A program made the translations under genes and the position numbers. Positions 1 to 6,164 of a stretch of DNA of 8,361 nucleotides are shown one piece after another. A model generated the notes under the pieces. It searched no databases, had not been told where the DNA came from, and was given only the letters and a program-made list of their open reading frames with translations. Each line of letters starts with the position of its first letter. Within the stretch, counting starts at the first letter, position 1. The DNA comes from Candidatus Binatota bacterium (GTDB lineage: Bacteria; Desulfobacterota; Binatia; Bin18). The stretch spans positions 1 through 8,361 of the forward strand of contig WTHE01000168.1 in assembly GCA_011523315.1 (NCBI GenBank), written 5' to 3'.

Positions 1-847
1 GGTCTTCCAGCCACTGGCTGAAGAGTTCGGCCACGCCATACGGCAGCCGCACGATAGTATGGCCGGCAAACTGTGCGCCGGCCTGGGCGGCAGCCGTGAG
101 CAGGGTTGGAATCTCGTGCTCGGTCAGTCCGGGGATGATGGGGGCGATCATCACCCCAACCGGAATGCCGGCCTCAGCCAGCGCGGTAATGGCGGCCAGA
201 CGGCGTGCCGGGGTCGAGGCCCGCGGTTCGAGACGCCGGGCCAATTCGGCGTCGAGCGTAGTCAGCGATAGACACACCAGGGCGGCCCGATCTTCGGCCA
301 GTTGAGCCAGCAGGTCACGGTCGCGGCTCACCAGGCCGCTCTTGGTCACAATGCTGACCGGGTTACGATACGCGGCCAGCACCCTGAGACAGCCTCGGGT
401 CAGCTCAAGCCGGCGCTCAACCGGCTGGTAGGCGTCGGTGATGCCGCTGAAAAAGATCGGCTGGGGCTGCCAGGACGCTGCGGCCAGAGCCTTGTCCAGC
501 AGCTGGGGCGCGTCGTGTTTGACCAGCAGCGTCGTTTCAAAGTCCAGGCCGGCAGACAGTCCGAGCCACTCATGGGTCGGTCGGGCGTAACAGTAGACGC
601 AGCCGTGCTCGCAGCCGCGGTAGGGGTTGAGGCTGACCCGGAAGCCGACATCCGGGCTGGTGTTATAGCTGAGGATGGTCCGCGAGGGGTCACGTAGCAG
701 ACGGGTTTTCGGGCCGGGCTGGTCTGGTCCTGAATCCAGCCCATCAGGGTCGGCAGGATCAGGTTGATAGCTTATGGTCTCAAAGCGACTGGTCGGATTG
801 CGGGGCGTGCCACGCCCCTTGAGCCGGCTGGTGGGATGTCTATCCAT
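1..847 (-). CDS. PA0069 family radical SAM protein, partial (C-terminus outside window)
   Basis: The 282 visible codons start at ATG 847 and run off the left edge in an open frame. Residues 79-86 hold the CX3CX2C cysteines (C79, C83, C86) that ligate the radical SAM [4Fe-4S] cluster, inside a stretch reading RGCEHGCVYCYARPTHEW. The N-terminus has the GRGTPRNPTSRFE element (residues 11-23) typical of PA0069/Rv2578c-like proteins, which are distantly related to spore photoproduct lyase. Later motifs such as FFSGITDAYQPVE (132-144) and VTKSGLVSRD (167-176) also fit this family. A soluble SAM-cleaving enzyme is expected; the substrate of the family is not known to me. Family members are usually about 350-380 residues, so some 70-100 are missing. 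The start is fixed by an in-frame TAA at 860-862, only four codons upstream; no clear Shine-Dalgarno sequence precedes it. Confidence 0.93.
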   Translation of the reverse strand, partial: MDRHPTSRLKGRGTPRNPTSRFETISYQPDPADPDGLDSGPDQPGPKTRLLRDPSRTILSYNTSPDVGFRVSLNPYRGCEHGCVYCYARPTHEWLGLSAGLDFETTLLVKHDAPQLLDKALAAASWQPQPIFFSGITDAYQPVERRLELTRGCLRVLAAYRNPVSIVTKSGLVSRDRDLLAQLAEDRAALVCLSLTTLDAELARRLEPRASTPARRLAAITALAEAGIPVGVMIAPIIPGLTEHEIPTLLTAAAQAGAQFAGHTIVRLPYGVAELFSQWLED

Positions 848-898
848 ATGCCGGGCAGCTTAACACTTTCGCCTTATTTTCGCTATGGCTTGCTGTCG

Positions 899-931
899 GA
901 TATGTCCGCGTTCGCATTCCACCGACATATC
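899..931. repeat. Inverted repeat with a competing alternative pairing, tauE-like 3' end
   Basis: GATATGTC (899-906) and GACATATC (924-931) form a perfect 8-bp inverted repeat with a 17-base loop, reaching into the stop codon of the permease gene. A second 6-bp pair, TGTCGG (894-899) with CCGACA (922-927), uses some of the same bases, so the two hairpins exclude each other. No U-tract follows on the minus strand, so it is not a standard intrinsic terminator. It could be an mRNA end stabiliser, an attenuator ahead of the radical SAM gene, or chance. Confidence 0.4.
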
Positions 932-1697
932 AGAGCGTCCCATAGATCAGGCGGGCGGCCGCCAGCGCCGCCCCGATGTACAGGACAGCCATAAACGGCC
1001 GCTCTGGAATGCTGGCGTGCAGCCTGACGCCGAGAACGGTGCCGATTGGCACGCACGGCAAAAAAATCAGCGATTCGACCAGGCTGGCCGCGTTGATCAG
1101 CCCCAGCCCGATATAGGTGACCAGTTTGGCCAGATTGACCCAAAAAAAGACCACCAGATTGGTCGCCACGATCTGGTATTTGTCCAGCCGCTGTTCGAGC
1201 AGATACAAACTCACCAGCGGACCGGCCGCATGGGCCAGGGTTGAGACAAAGGACGCCAGCAGACCGACTGAGCCGCCGGCGACCGGGTGGTCGGGAAAAC
1301 GGGTGAGCCTGCCACCGAGCAGCCGGTAGACCTGAAGACTGATAAAACCCAGGCAGATGCCGCCCACACTCAGGGTGAGCAGCGGGATGAAATTGGGGCT
1401 GTAGCGCAAATAGCTCAGCAGGACCGCCCCCAGACAGAAGCCGCAGGCCGAGCCCGCTCCCAGCCAGCGGACGTGGGGGCGCGACTGGCGGCCCCAGTGG
1501 TGGCCGATGCTGAGAATGTCACCGGCGATGAGCAGCGGCAGCAGCACGCCGAGGACCGTGTCAATGGGCAGCACCAGGGCCAACAGAGGGACGGCCACAA
1601 GGCCAACCCCACCGCCGAAGCCGGCTTTGCCAATCCCGATGATAAGCGTTGCAACAATCCCGACGGCGTAGTACAGCCAGGGGCTTGGCTCAGGCAA
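930..1697 (-). CDS. TauE/SafE (TSUP) family sulfite/anion permease
   Basis: This is an integral inner-membrane protein of 255 residues when read from TTG 1697. It consists almost entirely of hydrophobic segments, about eight predicted helices. The glycine-rich element GKAGFGGG (residues 23-30) at the start of the first half, and the matching STLAHAAGP element (152-160) at the start of the second, show the duplicated DUF81 architecture of TauE/SafE proteins. These move sulfite, sulfoacetate or related organic anions; the substrate here is not known. A longer frame opens at TTG 1772, but it would overlap the preceding gene by 29 bases and add a charged, Trp-rich 25-residue tail. TTG 1697 has AAGAGAGGA (1715-1707) nine bases ahead, so I prefer it. 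The gene follows the SpmA/SpmB-like gene by 46 bases and is probably cotranscribed with it. Confidence 0.88.
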   Translation of the reverse strand: MPEPSPWLYYAVGIVATLIIGIGKAGFGGGVGLVAVPLLALVLPIDTVLGVLLPLLIAGDILSIGHHWGRQSRPHVRWLGAGSACGFCLGAVLLSYLRYSPNFIPLLTLSVGGICLGFISLQVYRLLGGRLTRFPDHPVAGGSVGLLASFVSTLAHAAGPLVSLYLLEQRLDKYQIVATNLVVFFWVNLAKLVTYIGLGLINAASLVESLIFLPCVPIGTVLGVRLHASIPERPFMAVLYIGAALAAARLIYGTL

Positions 1698-1706
1698 GGC
1701 GCGTGA

Positions 1707-1715
1707 TCCTCTCTT
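1707..1715 (-). promoter_or_regulatory. Ribosome binding site that selects TTG 1697
   Basis: On the minus strand this reads AAGAGAGGA, nine bases before TTG 1697. The alternative TTG at 1772 has no comparable sequence, so this site decides the start of the permease gene. Confidence 0.55.
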
Positions 1716-1743
1716 CCCGGCCAGTGGCGAGCGGCACAGCGTC

Positions 1744-3048
1744 TCAGCCCACCAGCCAACGCACCGCCACAAGCGCCCCGAGAATGCCGGCCAGGTCGGC
1801 CGTCAATCCGGCGGCCAGGGCGTGACGCACCCGCGTGACGCCAACCGCGCCAAAGTAGACGGCCAAAACATAGAACGTTGTCTCGGTGCTGCCCTGAAGC
1901 GTAGACACCAGATAGCCGACCAGACTGTCCGGCCCCTCGGCCTGCATGATCTCGGCCATAATGCCGTAGGCACCAGAGCCCGACAGCGGGCGCAGCAGGG
2001 CCATGGGCAGGGCTTCGGCCGGAAAGCCGATCAGGCTGAGCCCCGGGCCGACCACGGCAATAATGGCGTCGAGCAGGCCCGAGGCCCGGAACATGCCGGC
2101 CGCAACGATAATGGCGACCAAAAACGGAATGATTCTGAGCGCGACCTGAAAGCCCTCTTTCGCCCCGGCAATCATGGCGTCATACACAGCCACCCGTTTG
2201 GCCATGCCATACACCAGCATCAGCACAATCAGGACCGGCAGCAGCCAGGTGGAGACGGCGTCCCGCAGCACCTCGCCGACCGACAGGCCGCTAGCCAGGC
2301 TCGTCCGCAGATGGACGATAAAACCAAGGCCCAGAGCGGCCAGCGTGACCAGGGCGGCAAGACAGCCCGGCCGCGAGGTCGGTCGGTCGGCACCGAGAGC
2401 GTCCTGGTCGGGGGACGGCATGTCCTGGTTCGGGCGGGAGACGGTGGTCTCGGACGAGCCCGCCGCCGGTCCGACCGGTACGGCCCGCTGCAAGAGCTTT
2501 GCGGCCGCAATGCCGACCAGGGTCGAGAGCGAGGTGGCAAACAGGGTCGGCAGCCAGATGCCGGCCGCATCGTTTGAGCCCAGCGAGGCGCGGAGCGCAA
2601 TCACCCCCAGCGGAGCAAGCGCCAGACTTGAGGTATTGATCGCCAGAAAAAGGGCCATGGCGTTGGTGGCAACGCCGGGCTGCGAATTGAGCCGGTCCAA
2701 CTCCTGCATGGCCTTGATGCCGAAGGGTGTGGCCGCATTGCCCAGCCCCAGCATGTTTGAGGCCATATTCATGATCATCGCGCTCATGGCCGGATGCTCG
2801 GCCGGGACATCGGGAAACAGCCGCACCATCAACGGCCGCAAGGCTCGGGCGAGCGTATGCAGCAAGCCGCCCTCCTGGACAATCCGCATCAGGCCCAGCC
2901 AAAAGGCCATCACCCCGACCAGGCCCAGGGCCAGGCTGACGGCCGACTTGGCCGAGTCTATTGAGGCCGTGGTCACGGCTGCCATCGTGCCGTTAAAGGC
3001 AGCCGCGATGACAGACACGACAACGAGTCCGAGCCAGATCCAGTTCAT
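1744..3048 (-). CDS. Fused SpmA-SpmB-like nucleoside-recognition (Gate) domain membrane protein
   Basis: A 434-residue inner-membrane protein with two related halves. The N-terminal half (about 1-195) has the SpmA signature NMASNMLGLGNAATPFG (94-110) followed by a TNAMALFLAINTSS segment. The C-terminal half (about 228-434) has the SpmB signatures RPLSGSGAYGIMAE (353-366) and GSTETTFYVLAVYFGAVG (386-403). Both halves belong to the nucleoside-recognition/Gate domain family. In Bacillus SpmA and SpmB are separate proteins needed for spore core dehydration; fused versions occur in Gram-negative bacteria that do not sporulate, where the role is unknown to me. A hydrophilic Pro/Asp/Ser-rich linker (about 196-227) joins the halves. 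ATG 3048 is preceded by AAAGAGGA (3064-3057) with eight bases of spacing. The permease gene follows 46 bases downstream. A transport or envelope role is inference. Confidence 0.9.
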   Translation of the reverse strand: MNWIWLGLVVVSVIAAAFNGTMAAVTTASIDSAKSAVSLALGLVGVMAFWLGLMRIVQEGGLLHTLARALRPLMVRLFPDVPAEHPAMSAMIMNMASNMLGLGNAATPFGIKAMQELDRLNSQPGVATNAMALFLAINTSSLALAPLGVIALRASLGSNDAAGIWLPTLFATSLSTLVGIAAAKLLQRAVPVGPAAGSSETTVSRPNQDMPSPDQDALGADRPTSRPGCLAALVTLAALGLGFIVHLRTSLASGLSVGEVLRDAVSTWLLPVLIVLMLVYGMAKRVAVYDAMIAGAKEGFQVALRIIPFLVAIIVAAGMFRASGLLDAIIAVVGPGLSLIGFPAEALPMALLRPLSGSGAYGIMAEIMQAEGPDSLVGYLVSTLQGSTETTFYVLAVYFGAVGVTRVRHALAAGLTADLAGILGALVAVRWLVG

Positions 3049-3115
3049 GCGACGGTTCCTCTTTCATAGGGGCGTGTTTATGTGTTGCGTCACGCAGGCT
3101 AGAATAGAGCCTAGT
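3049..3115. promoter_or_regulatory. Divergent intergenic region between SpmA/B-like gene and small Cys protein gene
   Basis: These 67 bases must hold promoters for both directions unless transcription comes from further away. On the plus strand TAGAAT (3100-3105) matches five of six bases of a sigma70 -10 box, but no good -35 lies 16-18 bases upstream. The box sits within a 5-bp inverted repeat, AGGCT (3096-3100) and AGCCT (3108-3112). If TAGAAT is used, transcription would begin within about five bases of the small gene's ATG, giving an almost leaderless message. No convincing minus-strand promoter was seen. Confidence 0.3.
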
Positions 3116-3385
3116 ATGAAAAAGACGACCTGGATAGCGGCGGCAGCCCTGATCGCCCTGATCGCCCTGGTGGTGTATTCCAGCTTTCAAGTCGGCGGGT
3201 ATCGGTGCGAGGTGTGCATGCAGTTCCGGGGGGCGTACGACTGTCGGACGGTTGACGGGGCAACCGAACTGGAAGCGCTCAGAGCGGCAATCACCAACGC
3301 CTGCGCCCTGCTGGCCTCGGGCGTCACCGATTCGCTGGCCTGTGAGCGGACTCCTCCCACCACAACCCACTGCACCGCCTTCTGA
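3116..3385 (+). CDS. Small membrane-anchored six-cysteine hypothetical protein
   Basis: An 89-residue protein with a lysine-flanked hydrophobic segment (about residues 5-22) that can act as an uncleaved signal anchor or a signal peptide. The remaining domain should lie outside the cytoplasmic membrane. It holds six cysteines: C31 and C34 as CEVC, then C43, C63, C76 and C86. From memory, short proteins with this CEVC...NAC..LASGVTDS..C pattern recur in uncultured proteobacteria-like genomes, but I know no function. Three disulfides or a metal site are both possible. Coding character is supported by low-ambiguity amino-acid composition and by the gene filling the space between its neighbours, ending 17 bases before the convergent hydrolase gene. 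ATG 3116 is the only start giving the signal-anchor N-terminus; the ribosome binding site is weak. The frame stays open far upstream, but that part is antisense to the SpmA/B gene. Confidence 0.75.
   Translation: MKKTTWIAAAALIALIALVVYSSFQVGGYRCEVCMQFRGAYDCRTVDGATELEALRAAITNACALLASGVTDSLACERTPPTTTHCTAF
3146..3172 (+). repeat. Three in-phase 9-bp tandem copies in signal-anchor codons
   Basis: Two exact copies of GCCCTGATC (3146-3154, 3155-3163) are followed by a near copy, GCCCTGGTG (3164-3172). They encode Ala-Leu-Ile, Ala-Leu-Ile, Ala-Leu-Val in the hydrophobic segment of the small Cys protein. Gain or loss of a unit would keep the frame and change only the length of the membrane segment. 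Confidence 0.7.
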
Positions 3386-3402
3386 GCACACCGCACGACA
3401 GG

Positions 3403-4158
3403 CTAGACGGTTTTGAGAAAGGCTTCGACCAGCCGCTGGTATTCGGCCTGATTGCGGTAGAAAATGTCGTTATGACCGCCCTGGGCAAAGATCGCGAGCT
3501 GTTTTGGTTCCCGGGCTGCGTCGTGCAGCATTTCGGCATGTTCGCTGCCGATCAACTCGTCAAAACGGGCGTGGAGGATCAGAGTCTTTCCCGCAAAGAC
3601 GCCGAGTTTACGGCGGTAATCAAAAGCGGTGTGGAGTGCATCCGTCACCTCGGCCGCCGACATGCCGAGTTCCTGAGGCTGAACCCTGAGGAAAAATCGC
3701 TGGGCCAGGTCGGCTACGCCGCTCTCGATAATCAGGCCGCCGATTTTCGGACGCTGGGCAGCTCCATGTATGGCATACAGGGACCCGATTGAACGGCCGA
3801 ACAGGACCAGCTTTTCATCCGGCGTCGCAAGACTGTCAAGAATCGGCACGACATCGTCCAGCATGCCGGCCAGCGCGGGCGTGCCGCCTGACATGCCATA
3901 GCCACGGTATTCGGCCAGCAGAAGGTTGCAGCCGGCCCGGTTGAACCACTGGGCAAAGCCAGGCAGATAATCGGCCACCACCTCTCCGTTGCCGTGGAAG
4001 TACACCACCGTCTTGGCCTCGGGATGGACCGGGGAATAGCTGCACGCCAGCCGGCTGCCATCGGCCGCCGTGACCCAGTAGGGTTCGGCAAGAGTCGCGG
4101 GCTGGGGGAAAAAATACCGACTCGAAATAATCGGATGATCGAGAATCGAGTCGGCCAT
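3403..4158 (-). CDS. Alpha/beta hydrolase (ABHD13/ABHD17-like serine hydrolase)
   Basis: A 251-residue single-domain hydrolase with the full set of alpha/beta-hydrolase landmarks. HGNGE (55-59) supplies the oxyanion-hole strand end, LAEYRGYGMSGG (81-92) is the usual following loop, and G-R-S-I-G (121-125) holds the nucleophile S123. The likely acid is D200 in HARFDE, and the base is H229 in QGGHND. No signal peptide or lid insertion is evident, so it is probably cytoplasmic. Similar proteins act on esters or thioesters, and the HGN/GRSIG pattern resembles ABHD13/17-like enzymes; the substrate here is unknown. ATG 4158 lies 24 bases after the amidase stop, with a modest GGAG ahead of it, so both genes should share one message. 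The gene converges on the small Cys protein gene with 17 bases between stops and no clear terminator. Confidence 0.9.
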   Translation of the reverse strand: MADSILDHPIISSRYFFPQPATLAEPYWVTAADGSRLACSYSPVHPEAKTVVYFHGNGEVVADYLPGFAQWFNRAGCNLLLAEYRGYGMSGGTPALAGMLDDVVPILDSLATPDEKLVLFGRSIGSLYAIHGAAQRPKIGGLIIESGVADLAQRFFLRVQPQELGMSAAEVTDALHTAFDYRRKLGVFAGKTLILHARFDELIGSEHAEMLHDAAREPKQLAIFAQGGHNDIFYRNQAEYQRLVEAFLKTV

Positions 4159-4182
4159 GCCCGCTCCGTGTTGAACGCCGTC

Positions 4183-5622
4183 TCAGAACCCTGCCGGACG
4201 GGGACAGCCGCCCGTCAGCGCCAACACATGCCTGGCCAGGTCCAGGCTGGTCCGGTCCTCCAGATAAGGAGCGACAATCTGTACGCCGACCGGCAGGCCG
4301 TTGTCCAGACACCCGACCGGGACAACCGTCACCGGCAGATAACAAGCGCCGGCCGGCGCCATCCAGGTGATCAGATCCCAGTACGGATACTCCTGGCCAC
4401 CAACCGTGGCGGTGCGTCCAGCCTGGGGCTCGGAATGATCGTGCGGGATGGCGGCACACGGCATGACCGGCAGGAGCATGGCGTCCCAGTCCTGGAAAAA
4501 CTCTTCCCAGCGCTTGCGCAGCTGCATGCGACGCTCGTTATAGCTCAGCCACTCGCGGTGACGCATGGCCATGAATCGCCGGGTGCGGTCAATACTCGTG
4601 TCGCCCGACGCGGTCGCGTACAGCTCGATCTTATCGCGGGGAACGCCGCCCGACAGCGCAACCTGCAACAGGGCCTGAAACGTGGTGGCGATTTTTTCGA
4701 GAGAAAAATCGGGCCGCGCCTGGGTGTCAAGGCGGACTCCCTCGGTAGACAACCGATCTGCGGCGGCTTCGAGCAGGGCCTTGACCCCCGGTTCAACCCG
4801 GCAGCGAGAATCGTCCAGCCAGGCCGCCACCCGGTAGTCCTTGAGTTGCTGACGGCGGGCCGGCGGCAGTTCGAGCCGCCACGCCGGCCGCTCCCAGCGG
4901 TTCGGCCCGGCCATGATGTCGAGTCCCAGTTCCAGGTCTTCAACGCTCCGGGCCATGGGCCCGGCAACGGCCAGATCGGCCAGGGTCAGCGTTCCGGGCG
5001 GGCCGGGAATCTGTCCGTGGGCGGGCACGATACCGTAGCTCGGCTTGTGTCCGACCACGCCCGACATATGCGACGGCAGGCGGATCGAGCCGCCGATGTC
5101 ACTCCCCAGTTCCAGGGGTGTAAACCCACCCGCCAGGGCTGCGGCCGAGCCGCCCGACGAGCCGCCCGGGGTGCGTCCCAGATCGTGGGGATTATTGGTC
5201 GTGCCAAAGACCTCGTTATAGCTCTGCAGATCTCCGGCGTAGATCGGCAGATTCGTCTTGCCGAAAATCACCGCCCCGGCCTCGCGCAGCCGAGCCACCG
5301 GCCAGGCGTCTTCTTCAGGCACGAAGTCCGACAACTCGGGAGCCCCCGAGGTGGTGTGCATGCCTGCGGTCTGAAAGGAGTCTTTGACCGTCATCGGGAC
5401 GCCGTGCAAAGGACCACGGACCTCGCCCCGGGCCAGGGCCGCGTCGGCCGCATCGGCTTCAGAGCGGGCGCGCTCGGCATCGAGCGTCACCACACTGTTG
5501 ATCGGCTTATCGAGCCTGTCCACCCGCTCCAGCAGCGCGTCGAGCACCTCGCGGCTCGACACCTCCCGCTGGCGGATCTTTTGCGCGATTTCGATGGCGG
5601 TCGCATACGCAAATTCGGACAT
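4183..5622 (-). CDS. Amidase signature family amidase
   Basis: A 479-residue enzyme of the amidase signature (AS) superfamily, which hydrolyses carboxamides through a Ser-cis-Ser-Lys triad. All three catalytic residues are present: K80 in MTVKDS, S155 in GGSSGGSA (153-160) and the nucleophile S179 in GSDIGGSIR (173-181). The spacing K80-S155-S179 (75 and 24 residues) equals that of fatty acid amide hydrolase (K142, S217, S241). The length is normal for the family and no signal peptide is seen. GatA-like features exist, as in all AS enzymes, but no gatB or gatC partner is nearby, so a stand-alone catabolic amidase is more likely than a tRNA amidotransferase subunit. ATG 5622 has AGAGGAG (5635-5629) six bases ahead. 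It sits between the lipoprotein gene (69-base gap) and the alpha/beta hydrolase gene (24-base gap). Confidence 0.94.
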   Translation of the reverse strand: MSEFAYATAIEIAQKIRQREVSSREVLDALLERVDRLDKPINSVVTLDAERARSEADAADAALARGEVRGPLHGVPMTVKDSFQTAGMHTTSGAPELSDFVPEEDAWPVARLREAGAVIFGKTNLPIYAGDLQSYNEVFGTTNNPHDLGRTPGGSSGGSAAALAGGFTPLELGSDIGGSIRLPSHMSGVVGHKPSYGIVPAHGQIPGPPGTLTLADLAVAGPMARSVEDLELGLDIMAGPNRWERPAWRLELPPARRQQLKDYRVAAWLDDSRCRVEPGVKALLEAAADRLSTEGVRLDTQARPDFSLEKIATTFQALLQVALSGGVPRDKIELYATASGDTSIDRTRRFMAMRHREWLSYNERRMQLRKRWEEFFQDWDAMLLPVMPCAAIPHDHSEPQAGRTATVGGQEYPYWDLITWMAPAGACYLPVTVVPVGCLDNGLPVGVQIVAPYLEDRTSLDLARHVLALTGGCPRPAGF

Positions 5623-5691
5623 GGGATGCTCCTCTCAATCAAGGCTCAAGCGGGCATTCGACTCGACCGCTCCCCGCCACGTATCGCCACA

Positions 5692-6030
5692 TTACTGACG
5701 CCGGCGGCGGTCTGCCATGTTACACTCGACCTGACAACCGTTCCGCGTGCCTTCGGCGTCGGTCCGACAGCGGAGAAACGGACTATCAAAGGACGTTTTA
5801 TCGATTTTCTCCTCCTCTGACAGCTGTGCTTTACAGTCTTCCTCCTCCTTTAGGGCGACCTCTTCGCACCCTGCCACACACTGTTCGAGGGTTTCTTCTG
5901 GTAGGGCGTTATCCGCTTCTGTCGCCTGTCGTTCCGCTTCTTCCAAGTCTCCTGGACAAGCCGCCAGGAACAACATGCCCCCAAACATCATTCCTACTGA
6001 AATGGCTCTGCCAAGTTTCCCCAGTCGCAT
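5692..6030 (-). CDS. Small Cys-rich lipoprotein of unknown function
   Basis: A 112-residue protein with a lipoprotein signal peptide: basic start (R2, K5, R8), hydrophobic core and lipobox L22-A-A-C25. Residues P26 and G27 follow the lipidated cysteine; there is no Asp at +2, so outer-membrane sorting is expected in a Gram-negative cell. The mature part is highly acidic and probably helical, with six cysteines at 51, 55, 66, 88, 99 and 103. Their spacing is mirror-symmetric: CX3C-X10-C-X21-C-X10-CX3C. This suggests a helical hairpin held by three stacked disulfides (51-103, 55-99, 66-88). The protein ends in four arginines and a glutamine. I do not recognise the family. ATG 6030 has GGAGAGA (6042-6036) five bases ahead and a sigma70-like promoter at 6113-6085. 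Hand-counted G+C of 5821-6000 is 55 % (99/180), below the neighbouring enzyme genes. Confidence 0.82.
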   Translation of the reverse strand: MRLGKLGRAISVGMMFGGMLFLAACPGDLEEAERQATEADNALPEETLEQCVAGCEEVALKEEEDCKAQLSEEEKIDKTSFDSPFLRCRTDAEGTRNGCQVECNMADRRRRQ

Positions 6031-6061
6031 ACCTGTCTCTCCATTCTGTCAATCTCGCCCC

Positions 6062-6098
6062 GTGTAGCGGTGGGCGGCGGCATGATTATATGCTACAC
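6062..6098. repeat. 7-bp inverted repeat in divergent promoter region, possible operator
   Basis: GTGTAGC (6062-6068) and GCTACAC (6092-6098) are perfect inverted copies with a 23-base spacer; their centres are 30 bp apart, about three helical turns. The repeat encloses the -10 box and expected start point of the lipoprotein promoter and lies 66 bases upstream of the epoxide hydrolase start. A dimeric regulator could bind both arms on one face of the helix. No regulator gene is in the window. Confidence 0.4.
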
Positions 6099-6113
6099 AC
6101 ACACGCCTGACTA
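6085..6113 (-). promoter_or_regulatory. Sigma70-like promoter for the lipoprotein (and perhaps amidase operon)
   Basis: On the minus strand a perfect TATAAT -10 box lies at 6090-6085. A TAGTCA -35 box (four of six consensus bases) lies at 6113-6108, with the ideal 17-base spacing. The start point would be near 6078, giving a leader of about 48 bases before ATG 6030. It overlaps the right arm of the 6062-6098 inverted repeat. Confidence 0.6.
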
Positions 6114-6150
6114 GTCTGGCCGCAAAGGCTTGGATGACTACCGAAAATGG

Positions 6151-6157
6151 GAAGGAG
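6151..6157 (+). promoter_or_regulatory. Ribosome binding site that selects ATG 6165
   Basis: GAAGGAG sits seven bases before ATG 6165. It falls inside the frame that would start at ATG 6147, which itself has no purine-rich site, so the shorter protein is favoured. Confidence 0.7.
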
Positions 6158-6164
6158 CAGAGCG

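Noticed and set aside
2496..2510. GCGGCCGC palindrome (also near 954-963)
   Set aside because: Ordinary palindrome in G+C-rich coding sequence, explained by Ala/Arg codons.
1822..2577. A 251-codon plus-strand frame within the SpmA/B-like gene
   Set aside because: Arg/Gln/Asp/His-rich antisense shadow with no domain, opposite a clear membrane protein gene.
2174..3115. Long upstream extension of the small Cys protein frame (314 codons before ATG 3116)
   Set aside because: It is antisense to the SpmA/B-like gene and has shadow-frame composition; the protein makes sense only from ATG 3116, where the signal-anchor begins.
3386..3402. Possible shared terminator between the convergent small Cys and hydrolase genes
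   Set aside because: Only a 4-bp ACCG/CGGT pairing with a long loop and a TTTT run is present; too weak to call.
4183..5622. Reading the amidase as GatA of Glu-tRNA(Gln) amidotransferase
   Set aside because: The signature motifs are shared by all AS enzymes, and no gatB or gatC is adjacent; the neighbours are a lipoprotein and a hydrolase.
3994..5820. A 608-codon open frame on the plus strand, antisense to the amidase and lipoprotein genes
   Set aside because: It has the Arg/Gly/Gln/His-rich composition of a G+C-driven shadow frame, no recognisable domain, and lies opposite an amidase with an intact active site.
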